DNA of 5,105 nt from an uncultured Caldimonas sp. (lineage in GTDB: Bacteria > Pseudomonadota > Gammaproteobacteria > Burkholderiales > Burkholderiaceae): NCBI RefSeq assembly GCF_946480305.1, contig NZ_CAMLJQ010000092.1, forward strand, positions 1 through 5,105. The letters are read 5' to 3'. Position 1 is the stretch's first letter. Every line of letters starts with the position of its first letter. The notes below the pieces were generated by a model. That model made no database searches, was not told where the DNA came from, and saw only the letters and a program-made list of their open reading frames with translations. Shown here one piece after another: positions 1 through 4,884 of this stretch. A program made the position numbers and the translations under genes.

Positions 1-441
1 CAGGCGATGGACGTCGTCGCGCGCGAGAAGCGCTTTCTCTCCGCCACGCAGGCGCCGCTGCTTGAGCAATCGGTGGCCTTCTATCGAGGGCTGGCGGCAC
101 AGCGCATGCCCCACTTCGTGGTGCTCGACGGCGAACGTGTCGCGGGGTGGGCCGACGTATCGCCGGTATTTGGCGAATCGAAAGCGCACGTTGGCGTGCT
201 CGGCATCGCCTTGCTGCCTGAGGCGCGCCACCGGGGAGTGGGGTCGCAGTTGCTCGGCAAGGCGATCTACGCGGCATGGGAGCGTGGCCTCACGCGCATC
301 GAGCTGACGGTGCGCGACGACAACGTGAACGCCCGCAAGCTGTACGAGCGCCTCGGTTTTGCACATGAAGGCGTGCTGCGCCGGGCGAGTCTGGTCGATG
401 GGCAGTACCACGACATGCATGCCATGGCCTTGTTGCGTTGA
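1..441 (+). CDS. GNAT-family N-acetyltransferase (5' end outside window)
   Basis: The protein is expected to transfer an acetyl group from acetyl-CoA to an amine on an unknown substrate in the cytoplasm. The reading frame is open from base 1. The first Met (base 7) is followed at once by VAREKRFL, which in related GNATs lies inside the first helix region, so the true start is probably upstream and the gene is cut by the window edge. Counting from that Met, the acetyl-CoA pyrophosphate-binding signature RHRGVG is at residues 74-79, preceded by the beta-4 strand (HVGVLGIALLPEAR). The usual C-terminal block follows: NARKLYERLGFAHEGVLRR, then a final strand ending in HAMALLR. This resembles the YhhY/RimJ-like branch. 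It ends 39 bp before the DUF2164 gene on the same strand, so the two may be co-transcribed. The family is clear; the substrate cannot be inferred. Confidence 0.88.
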   Translation, partial: QAMDVVAREKRFLSATQAPLLEQSVAFYRGLAAQRMPHFVVLDGERVAGWADVSPVFGESKAHVGVLGIALLPEARHRGVGSQLLGKAIYAAWERGLTRIELTVRDDNVNARKLYERLGFAHEGVLRRASLVDGQYHDMHAMALLR

Positions 442-480
442 ACTGCTGATTGACGCGATTGATCTTTCGAAGGAAACCCC

Positions 481-747
481 ATGACCATCGAGATTGCCAA
501 GGACGCTCGCAAGGAAGCGATCGCCTCCATCGAGCGCTACTTCCGCGAAAACATGGAGGAGACGATCGGCAACATCGCAGCGAGCGGGTTGCTGTCGTTC
601 TTTCTCGAAGAGATCGGCCCGATCGTCTACAACCAGGCGGTCGCCGACGTGCAGGAGCGCCTGCAGCAGCGGGTGATGGAGCTCGACATCGAAGTGCACG
701 AGGAAGAGTTCCCCTACTGGCGCAAGTTCGAGCGCAAGGGCAAGTGA
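481..747 (+). CDS. DUF2164 family protein
   Basis: A small acidic protein of 88 residues with the look of the DUF2164 family, whose function is unknown. The family-like pattern is an N-terminal amphipathic helix (residues 8-27, ending YFRENMEE), then IGNIAASGLLSFFLEEIGPIVYNQ at about 29-52, a long helix to about 70, and an acidic segment ending in FPYW. There are no cysteines, membrane segments or signal peptide, so it should be cytoplasmic and almost wholly helical. The ATG at 481 is preceded by AAGGA at 470-474 with a six-base spacer, a good ribosome binding site that fixes the start. It follows the acetyltransferase gene. A palindromic element begins right after its stop codon and separates it from fdxA. 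The family call comes from recalled sequence patterns, not a search. Confidence 0.85.
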   Translation: MTIEIAKDARKEAIASIERYFRENMEETIGNIAASGLLSFFLEEIGPIVYNQAVADVQERLQQRVMELDIEVHEEEFPYWRKFERKGK

Positions 748-748
748 T

Positions 749-776
749 TAGGGCCTGTTAACACTACCGAGGGCTG
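749..776 (+). repeat. Left terminal inverted repeat of the MITE-like element
   Basis: It begins TAGGGCCTGTTAACACTAC and ends GAGGGCTG. It is the reverse complement of 990-1017 at 27 of 28 positions. It contains a GTTAAC palindrome and lies immediately after the DUF2164 stop codon (745-747). Confidence 0.85.
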
Positions 777-779
777 TGC

Positions 780-880
780 GAGCGAGCCTGCCAGGGCGCA
801 GAGCTAGGCGGGCGACGCTGCCCAGACTGGCCGTCTGGGCGAGGAGCCCAACGACGCGCTGCGCCCTGGCAGGCTCGCTC
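780..880. repeat. Long internal hairpin arm A (perfect 22-bp stem)
   Basis: Bases 780-801 and 859-880 are perfect reverse complements over 22 bp; the core reads GAGCCTGCCAGGGCGCAG on the left side. Inside the 57-base loop a second perfect 8-bp stem, GCCCAGAC (820-827) with GTCTGGGC (833-840), encloses a five-base loop. In DNA this could extrude as a cruciform; in RNA it would be a long, stable arm. No T-run follows, so it is not a standard intrinsic terminator. Confidence 0.8.
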
Positions 881-899
881 CCTTCGGGTTGGTGCCCGA

Positions 900-973
900 A
901 AGGCCGTGCGCGGCGTTGCAAAGCCTCGCCGGGTCGACAACCCGGCTTCGTTTTGCGCCTTGCTCACGGCCTT
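900..973. repeat. Internal hairpin arm B (9-bp stem with nested hairpin)
   Basis: AAGGCCGTG (900-908) pairs perfectly with CACGGCCTT (965-973). Nested inside, CCGGGT (929-934) pairs with ACCCGG (940-945) across a five-base loop. A small hairpin, TTCGGG (883-888) with CCCGAA (895-900), sits between arm A and arm B and overlaps arm B by one base. With arm A and the inverted ends, almost the whole element can fold into one multibranched structure. Confidence 0.65.
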
Positions 974-989
974 CTGGGTAGCAACGCAT

Positions 990-1017
990 CAGCCCTCCGT
1001 AGTGTTAACAGGCCCTA
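990..1017 (-). repeat. Right terminal inverted repeat of the MITE-like element
   Basis: It begins CAGCCCTC and ends GTAGTGTTAACAGGCCCTA, the mate of 749-776 with one mismatch. The fdxA ribosome binding site follows within about ten bases, so outward signals in this end could affect fdxA expression. Confidence 0.85.
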
Positions 1018-1038
1018 GATGAAGAAGGAAGCAAGCGC

Positions 1039-1368
1039 ATGGCGTTTGTGGTGACGGAAGCCTGCATCCAGTGCAAGTACACCGACTGCGTGGAGGTGTG
1101 CCCGATGGAATGTTTTGTCGAGGGGCCGAACTTCCTGGCGATCAACCCCGACGAATGCATCGACTGCTCGATCTGCGTGCCGCAGTGCCCGGTGAATGCA
1201 ATCTTTCCAGCCAACGAGGTGCCGGACGATCAGGTCGCGTTTGTGGAACTCAACCGCGTGCTGGCGCAGCAGGCCGGCTGGCAGCGCATACGCCATGCGC
1301 GCCCGCCCTTGCCCGGGCACGAGCAATGGGCGAAGGTGAAAGACAAGCGCGCGCTGCTGAAGCGTTGA
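1039..1368 (+). CDS. fdxA: 7Fe-8S ferredoxin FdxA
   Basis: A cytoplasmic low-potential electron carrier of 109 residues holding one [3Fe-4S] and one [4Fe-4S] cluster. The N-terminus [22 protein letters not shown] is nearly that of Azotobacter vinelandii ferredoxin I. By alignment to that protein from memory, Cys9, Cys17 and Cys50 would bind the 3Fe cluster and Cys21, Cys40, Cys43 and Cys46 the 4Fe cluster; Cys12 and Cys25 are extra. The signature [12 protein letters not shown] is at 40-51. The C-terminal extension of about 55 residues (including PLPGHEQW) is typical of FdxA and absent from short 2x[4Fe-4S] ferredoxins. The ATG at 1039 has AAGGAAG (1025-1031) about seven bases upstream. The gene ends four bases from the converging tag gene. 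The physiological redox partner is not evident here. Confidence 0.95.
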   Translation: MAFVVTEACIQCKYTDCVEVCPMECFVEGPNFLAINPDECIDCSICVPQCPVNAIFPANEVPDDQVAFVELNRVLAQQAGWQRIRHARPPLPGHEQWAKVKDKRALLKR

Positions 1369-1372
1369 GCCT

Positions 1373-1984
1373 TTACACCGGCTTGCTGAAGCCGGAGCGC
1401 GCCTCGGCCGCACGCTCGCGGACGATGCAGCCGAGCGCGTGGTCGTTGATCAAGCCCATGGCCTGCATGAAGGCGTAGACGGTAGTCGGGCCGACGAAGG
1501 TCCAGCCGCGCTTCTTCAGTTCTTTCGACAGCGCCACCGACGCGTCGGAGGTCGATGCGCTCTGCGGGGACGGTAGTTCGTCTGCCGAGGGTTCGTAGCG
1601 CCAGATGAACGCGGCGAGCGACCCTTCCCGTTCGACCAGTTCGCAGGCCCTGCGCGCGTTGTTGATCACGGCTTCGATCTTGCCGCGGTGCCGCACGATG
1701 CTTGCGTCGGCGAGCAGGCGCTGCACGTCACGCTCGGTGTACTTCGCCATGCGACCGAAATCGAACCCGTGGAAGGCCTTGCGGAAGCCTTCGCGCTTGG
1801 CCAGGATGGTGCGCCAGCTCAGGCCCGACTGAAAACTCTCCAGGCACAGCTTTTCGAACAGGCGCTGGTCGCTTGCGACGGGGAAGCCCCATTCCTCGTC
1901 GTGGTAGGGCAGGAACTCCGGTGCGGCGGCGCACCAGCGGCAGCGCAGGCCACCGTCGGGGCCGGCGATCAGCGGCTCGCTCAT
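1373..1984 (-). CDS. tag: DNA-3-methyladenine glycosylase I (Tag)
   Basis: It removes 3-methyladenine from alkylated DNA, the first step of base-excision repair. The 203-residue protein aligns along its length with E. coli Tag (187 residues). The zinc-binding set is present: Cys15 and His28 (RCRWC...YHDEEWG), and His182 and Cys186 (NDHALGC). The catalytic-region Glu of E. coli (Glu38) matches Glu49 in CLESFQSGLSW. Other hallmarks are IVRHRGKIEAVINNARR and LSKELKKRGWTFVGPTT. It differs by an N-terminal extension of about 11 residues and a slightly longer C-terminus. The ATG at 1984 has a strong GGAGGG site (1991-1996) seven bases upstream, and its first bases overlap the yciI stop codon (ATGA), indicating translational coupling. 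Last gene of the tetR-yciI-tag operon. The same frame stays open upstream to 2701, but that part is a shadow of yciI and tetR. Confidence 0.95.
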   Translation of the reverse strand: MSEPLIAGPDGGLRCRWCAAAPEFLPYHDEEWGFPVASDQRLFEKLCLESFQSGLSWRTILAKREGFRKAFHGFDFGRMAKYTERDVQRLLADASIVRHRGKIEAVINNARRACELVEREGSLAAFIWRYEPSADELPSPQSASTSDASVALSKELKKRGWTFVGPTTVYAFMQAMGLINDHALGCIVRERAAEARSGFSKPV

Positions 1985-2277
1985 GGCCGACCCTCCAGCA
2001 GAAACTGCAGCCGAGGATCGGCGCGGTTGGCTGTGATCTGCACGATCTCGGGCGTGACGATGCCTTCTGCGACGAAGGGGTCGGCGTCGACGTACCGTTG
2101 CATCGCTTCCATCGAGTTGCCCTGGGCGACGATGGCGCCGCCGGCGCCGGCTGCCAGCCCGCCCGCCAGCAGGAACACGCCGTCGTCGAAGCCCTGTTGT
2201 ACCCAGCGGCTGTGGGCTGCCATGAACGACGGCGCCGCGGCCTTGCGGTCGGTGAATCGAAGCAGGACGAGAAACAT
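1981..2277 (-). CDS. YciI-like family protein
   Basis: A 98-residue cytoplasmic protein of the YciI (ferredoxin-like fold, dimeric alpha-beta barrel) family. Evidence is the starting strand MFLVLLRFTD, His22 in a helix (FMAAHSRWVQQGFDDG), a hydrophobic Gly-rich turn (LLAGGLAAGAGGAIV, about 36-50) and the family-typical DADPFVAEGIV at about 64-74 followed by PEIVQI. Some YciI proteins are thought to be hydrolases or lyases and the conserved His may be catalytic; the function is not established. It lies 30 bp after tetR, and its TGA overlaps the ATG of tag by four bases, so it is in the same operon. An AAGG is seven bases before its ATG. A role in the same stress response as tag is an inference from context only. 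Confidence 0.85.
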   Translation of the reverse strand: MFLVLLRFTDRKAAAPSFMAAHSRWVQQGFDDGVFLLAGGLAAGAGGAIVAQGNSMEAMQRYVDADPFVAEGIVTPEIVQITANRADPRLQFLLEGRP

Positions 2278-2307
2278 GGATGAACCTTGCTCGGTAGGGG
2301 GGGAGGA

Positions 2308-2910
2308 TCAGCGTTTGCGGCGCGCGCCGGCGGTGCTCGCATCCGCCGGGATGTGTGCATCCAGCCACTCGCACATCAGCTTGACTTCGTGGCGAATGAA
2401 CTTCTCGTCGCGGAAGGCGTTGGCGAGCGTGGCCACACCCTGGCTGCGCGCCAACAGGTGCAACGCCAGGCTGTCGGACGCCTTGCCATGGCCGAGCGCG
2501 GCGAACTGCTTGCGCAACCAGGTGCGGAACAGCTGAAAAAGCGCCACGGCTTCCTGCTGCGATGCGTGCTCGAGCTTGATCAGCTCCGCGTTCAGCGTGC
2601 CGACCGGACAGCCGTAGAGCTGGATGTCCGCCTGGTTGCGGATCAGGATGTGGATGAAGCTGCGGATGCGGTCCGCCGGCTGCTCGCCGTTGGCCTCCCA
2701 CTCGTCGAGCATCTTCTGCGTCTTGGCCAGCCGCGCCTCGATGACGGCCGCGAGGATCTCGTCCTTCGACTTGAAGTGGTAGTAGAAATTGCCCCGCGAG
2801 ATGCCCACCGTCTCGGCGATGTGCGCGAAAGACGTGTGCTCGAAGCCTTGCATATAGAACAGCCGGTCGGCTGCGCCGACGATCTCTTCGCGGGTTGAGC
2901 GGTTGGTCAT
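2308..2910 (-). CDS. TetR/AcrR family transcriptional regulator
   Basis: A 200-residue one-component repressor. The N-terminal TetR domain is clear: helix 1 REEIVGAADRLFYMQGFEHTS (about 8-27), then the helix-turn-helix FAHIAETVGISRGNFYYHF (28-46) followed by KSKDEIL (47-53). The rest is the variable ligand-binding domain, with the segment YGCPVGTLNAELI around Cys101. In related regulators such as E. coli NemR, a cysteine in a comparable GC motif senses electrophiles; a redox or electrophile role here is an inference. A second cysteine lies near residue 180. The ATG at 2910 has GGGAG eight bases upstream. It is the first gene of an operon with yciI and tag, and two palindromes just upstream (2954-3003) are its likely operators, suggesting autorepression. 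Confidence 0.93.
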   Translation of the reverse strand: MTNRSTREEIVGAADRLFYMQGFEHTSFAHIAETVGISRGNFYYHFKSKDEILAAVIEARLAKTQKMLDEWEANGEQPADRIRSFIHILIRNQADIQLYGCPVGTLNAELIKLEHASQQEAVALFQLFRTWLRKQFAALGHGKASDSLALHLLARSQGVATLANAFRDEKFIRHEVKLMCEWLDAHIPADASTAGARRKR

Positions 2911-2950
2911 GTGGGCGGCTCCCGGGCGTGGCCGTTGGAGCAGATCGACA

Positions 2951-2979
2951 GTTATAGGACGAACGTCCTATTGCGTTGA
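2951..2979 (-). promoter_or_regulatory. Putative promoter of the tetR-yciI-tag operon
   Basis: On the minus strand, TATAAC (2951-2956) matches the sigma-70 -10 hexamer at five of six positions. Seventeen bases upstream is TCAACG (2974-2979), a weak -35 (three of six). The predicted transcript would begin around 2944, giving a leader of about 34 bases to the tetR ATG. The spacer is almost exactly the first palindrome, so a bound repressor would block RNA polymerase. Confidence 0.5.
2954..2971. promoter_or_regulatory. TetR operator O1 (palindrome over promoter spacer)
   Basis: The site ATAGGACGAACGTCCTAT has 8-bp perfect arms around a central AA. Its size and form are typical of TetR-family operators, and it overlaps the candidate -10 and spacer of the tetR promoter, 43 bp upstream of the tetR ATG. 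Its 16-bp core is the exact reverse complement of the second site. Confidence 0.75.
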
Positions 2980-2987
2980 CCGCATGC

Positions 2988-3003
2988 TAGGACGTTCGTC
3001 CTA
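2988..3003. promoter_or_regulatory. TetR operator O2 (upstream copy)
   Basis: The site TAGGACGTTCGTCCTA has 7-bp arms around a central TT. It is centred 33 bp from O1, close to three helical turns, so two dimers could bind the same DNA face. It starts five bases after the bla stop codon. As O1 and O2 are reverse complements, a transcript from bla could also form a 16-bp stem with a 17-base loop here. Confidence 0.7.
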
Positions 3004-3008
3004 AGGCG

Positions 3009-3899
3009 TCAACTGCCGCCAGTCACCACACGCGCCACCTCCGCGATGGCTGCATTGCGTGCTTCCTCGGGGGCCTTCGCCTCCGTCAGGTAAACCGCCA
3101 CGACGATCGGCGCGCGCCCTGCGGGCCAGTACACGCCCACGTCGTTGGCGGTGCCACGTGCGCCGGTCCCCGTCTTGCTGCCCAGCCGCCAGCCGGACGG
3201 TACATGGGCGCCGAGCCGCTTGCCGTTGGTCTTGCAGGCCTGCATCCACTGCACGAGCTGGGTGCGGCTGCGCGCGGAAAGCGCGTCGTCCACCATCGTC
3301 GCGCGCAGCAGGCGCGCCATCGCACCCGGTGTGGTGGTGTCGCGCGGATCACCCGGCGTTGCTTCGTTGAGTTCCGGCTCCCATCGGTCGAGTCGCGTCT
3401 GTGTGTCGCCCAGCGAGCGGGCGTACCGCGTCAGTGCGTCGGGCCCGCCCAGGCTCTGCAGCACCAGATTGCCTGCCGCGTTGTCGCTCCACGTGATCGT
3501 GGCCTCGCAGAGTTCGCCGAGCGTCATGCCCGGGCCCACGTGTTTCTCGGTCACCGGCGAATACGGCACGAGCACCTCGCGACCGTAGGCGATGCGGCGA
3601 TCGAGCCGGTCCTGGCCGGCATCGACGCGCTGCAGCACACAGGCACCGGCCAGCCATTTGAAGGTGCTGCACATCGGGAAGCGCTCGTCCAGCCGGTGGC
3701 CTTGAAGGCGCCCGGTGGCCGTGTCGAGCACGGCCACGCCCAACCTGCCCTGCGCGTTGGACTCGATGGTGCGCCACCGCTCGGGCGGGATGGCACGGTC
3801 GGCCGTTTGCCCCAGGTTTTCCTGTGGCTGGGCGCAGCCGGGCAATGCGCTTGCGGCCAGCAGGCCGGCCAGCGAAAGATGGAAGTGTCGTCTGTCCAT
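3009..3899 (-). CDS. bla: Class A (serine) beta-lactamase, predicted exported lipoprotein
   Basis: It hydrolyses beta-lactams in the periplasm. The 296-residue protein has every class A motif, with residue numbers 8 above Ambler numbering: catalytic Ser78-Thr-Phe-Lys81, Ser138-Asp-Asn140, the omega loop RWEPELN with Glu174 and Asn178 and its Arg172/Asp187 salt-bridge pair, and Lys242-Thr-Gly244. Arg228 falls at Ambler 220, with Ala at 244, as in enzymes that use Arg220 in place of Arg244. Cys77 is at Ambler 69 but position 238 is Gly, so the Cys69-Cys238 disulfide of KPC/SME-type carbapenemases is missing; the substrate range is unknown. The N-terminus has twin arginines (RRHFHL), a hydrophobic stretch and LPGC ending at Cys22, suggesting a Tat-exported lipoprotein. 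Proline at -2 makes the lipobox atypical. Divergent from ampR, which probably induces it. The ribosome binding site is weak. Confidence 0.95.
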   Translation of the reverse strand: MDRRHFHLSLAGLLAASALPGCAQPQENLGQTADRAIPPERWRTIESNAQGRLGVAVLDTATGRLQGHRLDERFPMCSTFKWLAGACVLQRVDAGQDRLDRRIAYGREVLVPYSPVTEKHVGPGMTLGELCEATITWSDNAAGNLVLQSLGGPDALTRYARSLGDTQTRLDRWEPELNEATPGDPRDTTTPGAMARLLRATMVDDALSARSRTQLVQWMQACKTNGKRLGAHVPSGWRLGSKTGTGARGTANDVGVYWPAGRAPIVVAVYLTEAKAPEEARNAAIAEVARVVTGGS

Positions 3900-3928
3900 G
3901 AGGAGATCTCTGTTGAAGAAGAGCCCGC

Positions 3929-3957
3929 ACGATAGAGGCGGGCCGCGACGGCCGCAA
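3929..3957 (-). promoter_or_regulatory. Putative bla promoter
   Basis: On the minus strand TTGCGG (3952-3957) and TATCGT (3929-3934) are separated by exactly 17 bases. Matches to the sigma-70 consensus are three and four of six, a weak promoter of the kind that depends on an activator. The candidate AmpR site lies immediately upstream. Transcription would start near 3922, about 22 bases before the bla ATG. Confidence 0.5.
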
Positions 3958-3962
3958 ACGGT

Positions 3963-3990
3963 GATTCTTGAGGTCAGGTATCAGAAAATC
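3963..3990. promoter_or_regulatory. Candidate AmpR (LysR-type) binding site
   Basis: The stretch from GATTCTTGA (3963-3971) to CAGAAAATC (3982-3990) is an imperfect dyad (GATTCT against AGAAAATC). Inside is a T-N11-A motif, TTGAGGTCAGGTA (3968-3980), the general LysR-type box. It sits just upstream of the bla -35 and ends seven bases before the ampR start codon, as expected for a regulator that activates bla and represses itself. The symmetry is imperfect, so the exact limits are uncertain. Confidence 0.4.
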
Positions 3991-3996
3991 TGGGGC

Positions 3997-4884
3997 ATGA
4001 ACCTTCCTCTCAACGCCCTGCGCGCCTTCGAGGCCTCGGCCCGCCACCTGAGCTTCACGCGTGCGGCCATCGAGTTGAACGTGACGCAATCGGCCGTCAG
4101 TGCCCAGGTCAAGAGCCTTGAAGACCGCCTCGGCACGCCGCTGTTCCGCCGTCTGCCGCGGGGCCTTGCGCTCACCGACGAGGGGCACGCGCTGCTGCCG
4201 ATGCTGACCGAGACCTTTGGCCGCATCGGTGCGGTGCTGGGTCAGTTCCAGGGCGGGCGCCTGCGCGAAGTACTGACGGTGGCTGCCGTCGGCACCTTCG
4301 CCGTGGGCTGGCTGATGCCAAGGCTCGAAGCCTTCCATCGCGACCACCCTTTCGTCGACCTGCGCTTGATGACCAACAACAACCGCGTCGACCTCGCCGG
4401 CGAGGGGCTGGACTACGCGATTCGCTTCGGTGACGGGGCCTGGCATGGCACCGAGGCCGAGCCATTGATGGAGGCGCCGCTCTCGCCCGTGTGCACGCCC
4501 GCGCTGGCCAGCCGGCTGCGCACGCCCACCGATCTGCTGCGCGAAACGCTGCTGCGCTCTTACCGTGCCGATGAATGGACGCGGTGGTTCAGCGCCGCCG
4601 GTCTGCAAGCGCCGTTGCTGCGCGGTCCGGTCTTCGATTCTTCGGTGACGATGGCGGCCGCCGCGGTGCAAGGCATGGGCATCGCGCTGCTGCCCGCGGT
4701 GATGTTTGCGCAGGAGCTGCGGCACGAACGGCTGGTGCAGCCCTTCGACATCCACGTGACGACCGGGCGGTACTGGTTGACGCGGCTGAAGTCGAAGCCG
4801 GTGTCGGCGGCGATGAGGGAGTTCAGGGCGTGGTTGCTGGAGGAGGCTGGCGGGTCTGCTCCGGGCGACGCCGAGCGGCATTGA
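3997..4884 (+). CDS. ampR: AmpR-like LysR-family regulator of beta-lactamase
   Basis: It is a DNA-binding regulator that controls the divergent bla gene in response to peptidoglycan recycling products. The 295-residue protein matches AmpR closely: PLNALRAFEASARHLSFTRA at 4-23, helix-turn-helix to about residue 42, then an effector domain with GLDYAIRFGDGAWHGTEAE, LLRSYRADEWT and FDSSVTM. AmpR positions important for muropeptide sensing, aligned from memory, are kept: Gly102/Thr103 (here Gly99/Thr100), Asp135 (Asp132), Ser221 (Ser216) and Tyr264 (Tyr259). The ATG at 3997 matches the family start, though its ribosome site is poor; an in-frame GTG at 3961 is an alternative that would run through the regulatory region. 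The C-terminal tail (EEAGGSAPGDAERH) is not conserved. PenR of Burkholderia is an equivalent name for such a class A partner. Confidence 0.93.
   Translation: MNLPLNALRAFEASARHLSFTRAAIELNVTQSAVSAQVKSLEDRLGTPLFRRLPRGLALTDEGHALLPMLTETFGRIGAVLGQFQGGRLREVLTVAAVGTFAVGWLMPRLEAFHRDHPFVDLRLMTNNNRVDLAGEGLDYAIRFGDGAWHGTEAEPLMEAPLSPVCTPALASRLRTPTDLLRETLLRSYRADEWTRWFSAAGLQAPLLRGPVFDSSVTMAAAAVQGMGIALLPAVMFAQELRHERLVQPFDIHVTTGRYWLTRLKSKPVSAAMREFRAWLLEEAGGSAPGDAERH

Larger units (their letters stand above)
749..1017. mobile_element. MITE-like palindromic element with TA-flanked inverted ends
   Basis: The outermost 28 bases at each side (749-776 and 990-1017) are reverse complements with a single mismatch (base 768 against 999). 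The outermost dinucleotide on both sides is TA. If that is the duplicated target, the element proper is 265 bp (751-1015), beginning GGGCCTG and ending CAGGCCC. Open frames inside it are short and resemble no transposase, and the interior is occupied by large hairpin arms (780-880 and 900-973). Small size, long inverted ends, a TA target and no coding capacity fit a non-autonomous element mobilised in trans, perhaps by a Tc1/IS630-like transposase, as thought for Neisseria Correia elements. The parent family is an inference; I do not recognise a named element. It starts one base after the DUF2164 stop and ends just upstream of the fdxA ribosome binding site. Confidence 0.75.

Noticed and set aside
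780..880. Arm A as an intrinsic transcription terminator of the DUF2164 gene
   Set aside because: The stem is strong, but no T-run follows on either strand. It might still affect the transcript in other ways.
764..1018. Open frames of 60-80 codons inside the palindromic element
   Set aside because: They arise from GC-rich inverted repeats on both strands, lack ribosome sites and resemble no transposase or known protein.
1985..2701. Long upstream extension of the tag frame on the minus strand (442 codons in total)
   Set aside because: The upstream part has a low-complexity Arg/Pro-rich translation and overlaps yciI and tetR in another frame. The tag ATG at 1984 has a strong ribosome site and matches the family N-terminus.
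2287..2898. Plus-strand open frame of 203 codons antisense to tetR
   Set aside because: It mirrors the tetR codons. The regulator on the other strand has clear family motifs.
3715..3996. N-terminal extension of ampR from ATG 3715
   Set aside because: It would overlap bla and the shared control region. The AmpR family start aligns with ATG 3997.
3349..4881. Minus-strand open frame of 510 codons across bla and ampR
   Set aside because: Its translation is rich in Arg, Gln and His without domain features, and it lies antisense to ampR and out of frame with bla. It is a high-GC shadow.
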